From: Clostridium_AD frigoriphilum
GTDB taxonomy: Bacteria; Bacillota; Clostridia; Clostridiales; Clostridiaceae
Length of the DNA: 64,000 bases
Assembly: GCF_036541405.1 (NCBI RefSeq)
Contig: NZ_JAZHFS010000022.1
Coordinates: 1-64,000 of the forward strand
Direction of reading: 5' to 3'
Every line of letters begins with the position of its first letter. The stretch's first letter is position 1. Position numbers and translations under genes: made by a program. Below the pieces are notes generated by a model. It saw only the letters and a list, made by a program, of their open reading frames with translations. It was not told where the DNA came from and searched no databases. Shown here piece by piece: positions 63,921 to 64,000 of the stretch.

Positions 63921-64000
63921 ATTATAAAAAATCATTTACTCTAGAATATCTCTGTTAAGCATCTTGTTTTAATTATATTAAATTATTATTACTACCTAAT

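Overview
The window is AT-rich, uses strong AGGAGG-type ribosome binding sites and TTG/GTG starts, and carries T-box leaders and a Gly/Tyr-rich protein of spore-coat type. Its gene families (selenium-dependent molybdenum hydroxylases, YgeW/X/Y, YgfK, SsnA) point to an anaerobic, spore-forming Clostridium or close relative in the Bacillota. This is inferred from gene content only; no rRNA or tRNA gene is visible.

Region 1 (about 0.3-25.4 kb) is a purine-degradation island. A leftward block holds ygeW, ygfK, ssnA, ygeY, carbamate kinase, hydantoinase/dihydropyrimidinase, guanine deaminase, an AzgA-type purine permease, a TetR regulator, ygeX (diaminopropionate ammonia-lyase) and a molybdopterin-binding protein, and ends in a relic of an XdhC-like gene. 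A divergent rightward block holds a MocA-like/HTH fusion, a one-chain selenium-type xanthine dehydrogenase, a MocA-type cytidylyltransferase, a three-subunit molybdenum hydroxylase (MoCo, 2Fe-2S and FAD chains) and a xanthine/urate permease. Together they can plausibly import purines, deaminate guanine, interconvert hypoxanthine, xanthine and urate, open the ring, and recover carbamoyl phosphate (ATP through carbamate kinase) and diaminopropionate (to pyruvate and ammonia). A sigma-A-type promoter with a 14-bp palindrome over its probable start site lies between the two blocks.

Region 2 (25.4-35.3 kb) is ordinary chromosome: an aldose-epimerase-like protein, an RpiR regulator behind a long inverted repeat, a 46-residue zinc ribbon, an orphan EVE-like protein, an amino-acid permease, a YtxH protein, methionine aminopeptidase with a SEC-C motif, and a heterodimeric ABC exporter.

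Region 3 (35.3-48.5 kb) mixes phosphate scavenging (UgpB/E/A-type importer, glycerophosphodiester phosphodiesterase, purple acid phosphatase, with shared Pho-box-like repeats), cardiolipin synthase, a Gly-rich repeat protein, and ilvN-ilvB behind two tandem T-box leaders with an apparent ilvN relic between them.

Region 4 (48.5-64 kb) holds a glutaredoxin-like protein, CutC, a TnpB-only IS200/IS605-type element directly upstream of corA, a MetP/MetS sodium symporter pair, a GGDEF-EAL protein, a CoA-binding protein, a metallo-beta-lactamase-fold protein, a two-component system, a VanW protein, a TolB-like propeller, an HTH/coiled-coil protein and a YqeY protein.

The observations I rate highest are the T-box/ilvN duplication relic, a short dispersed hairpin repeat that resembles the end of ilvN, the TnpB element with an unusual RuvC-II site, and the regulatory palindromes of the purine island. 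Several start codons were moved inward to sites with a proper ribosome binding site.
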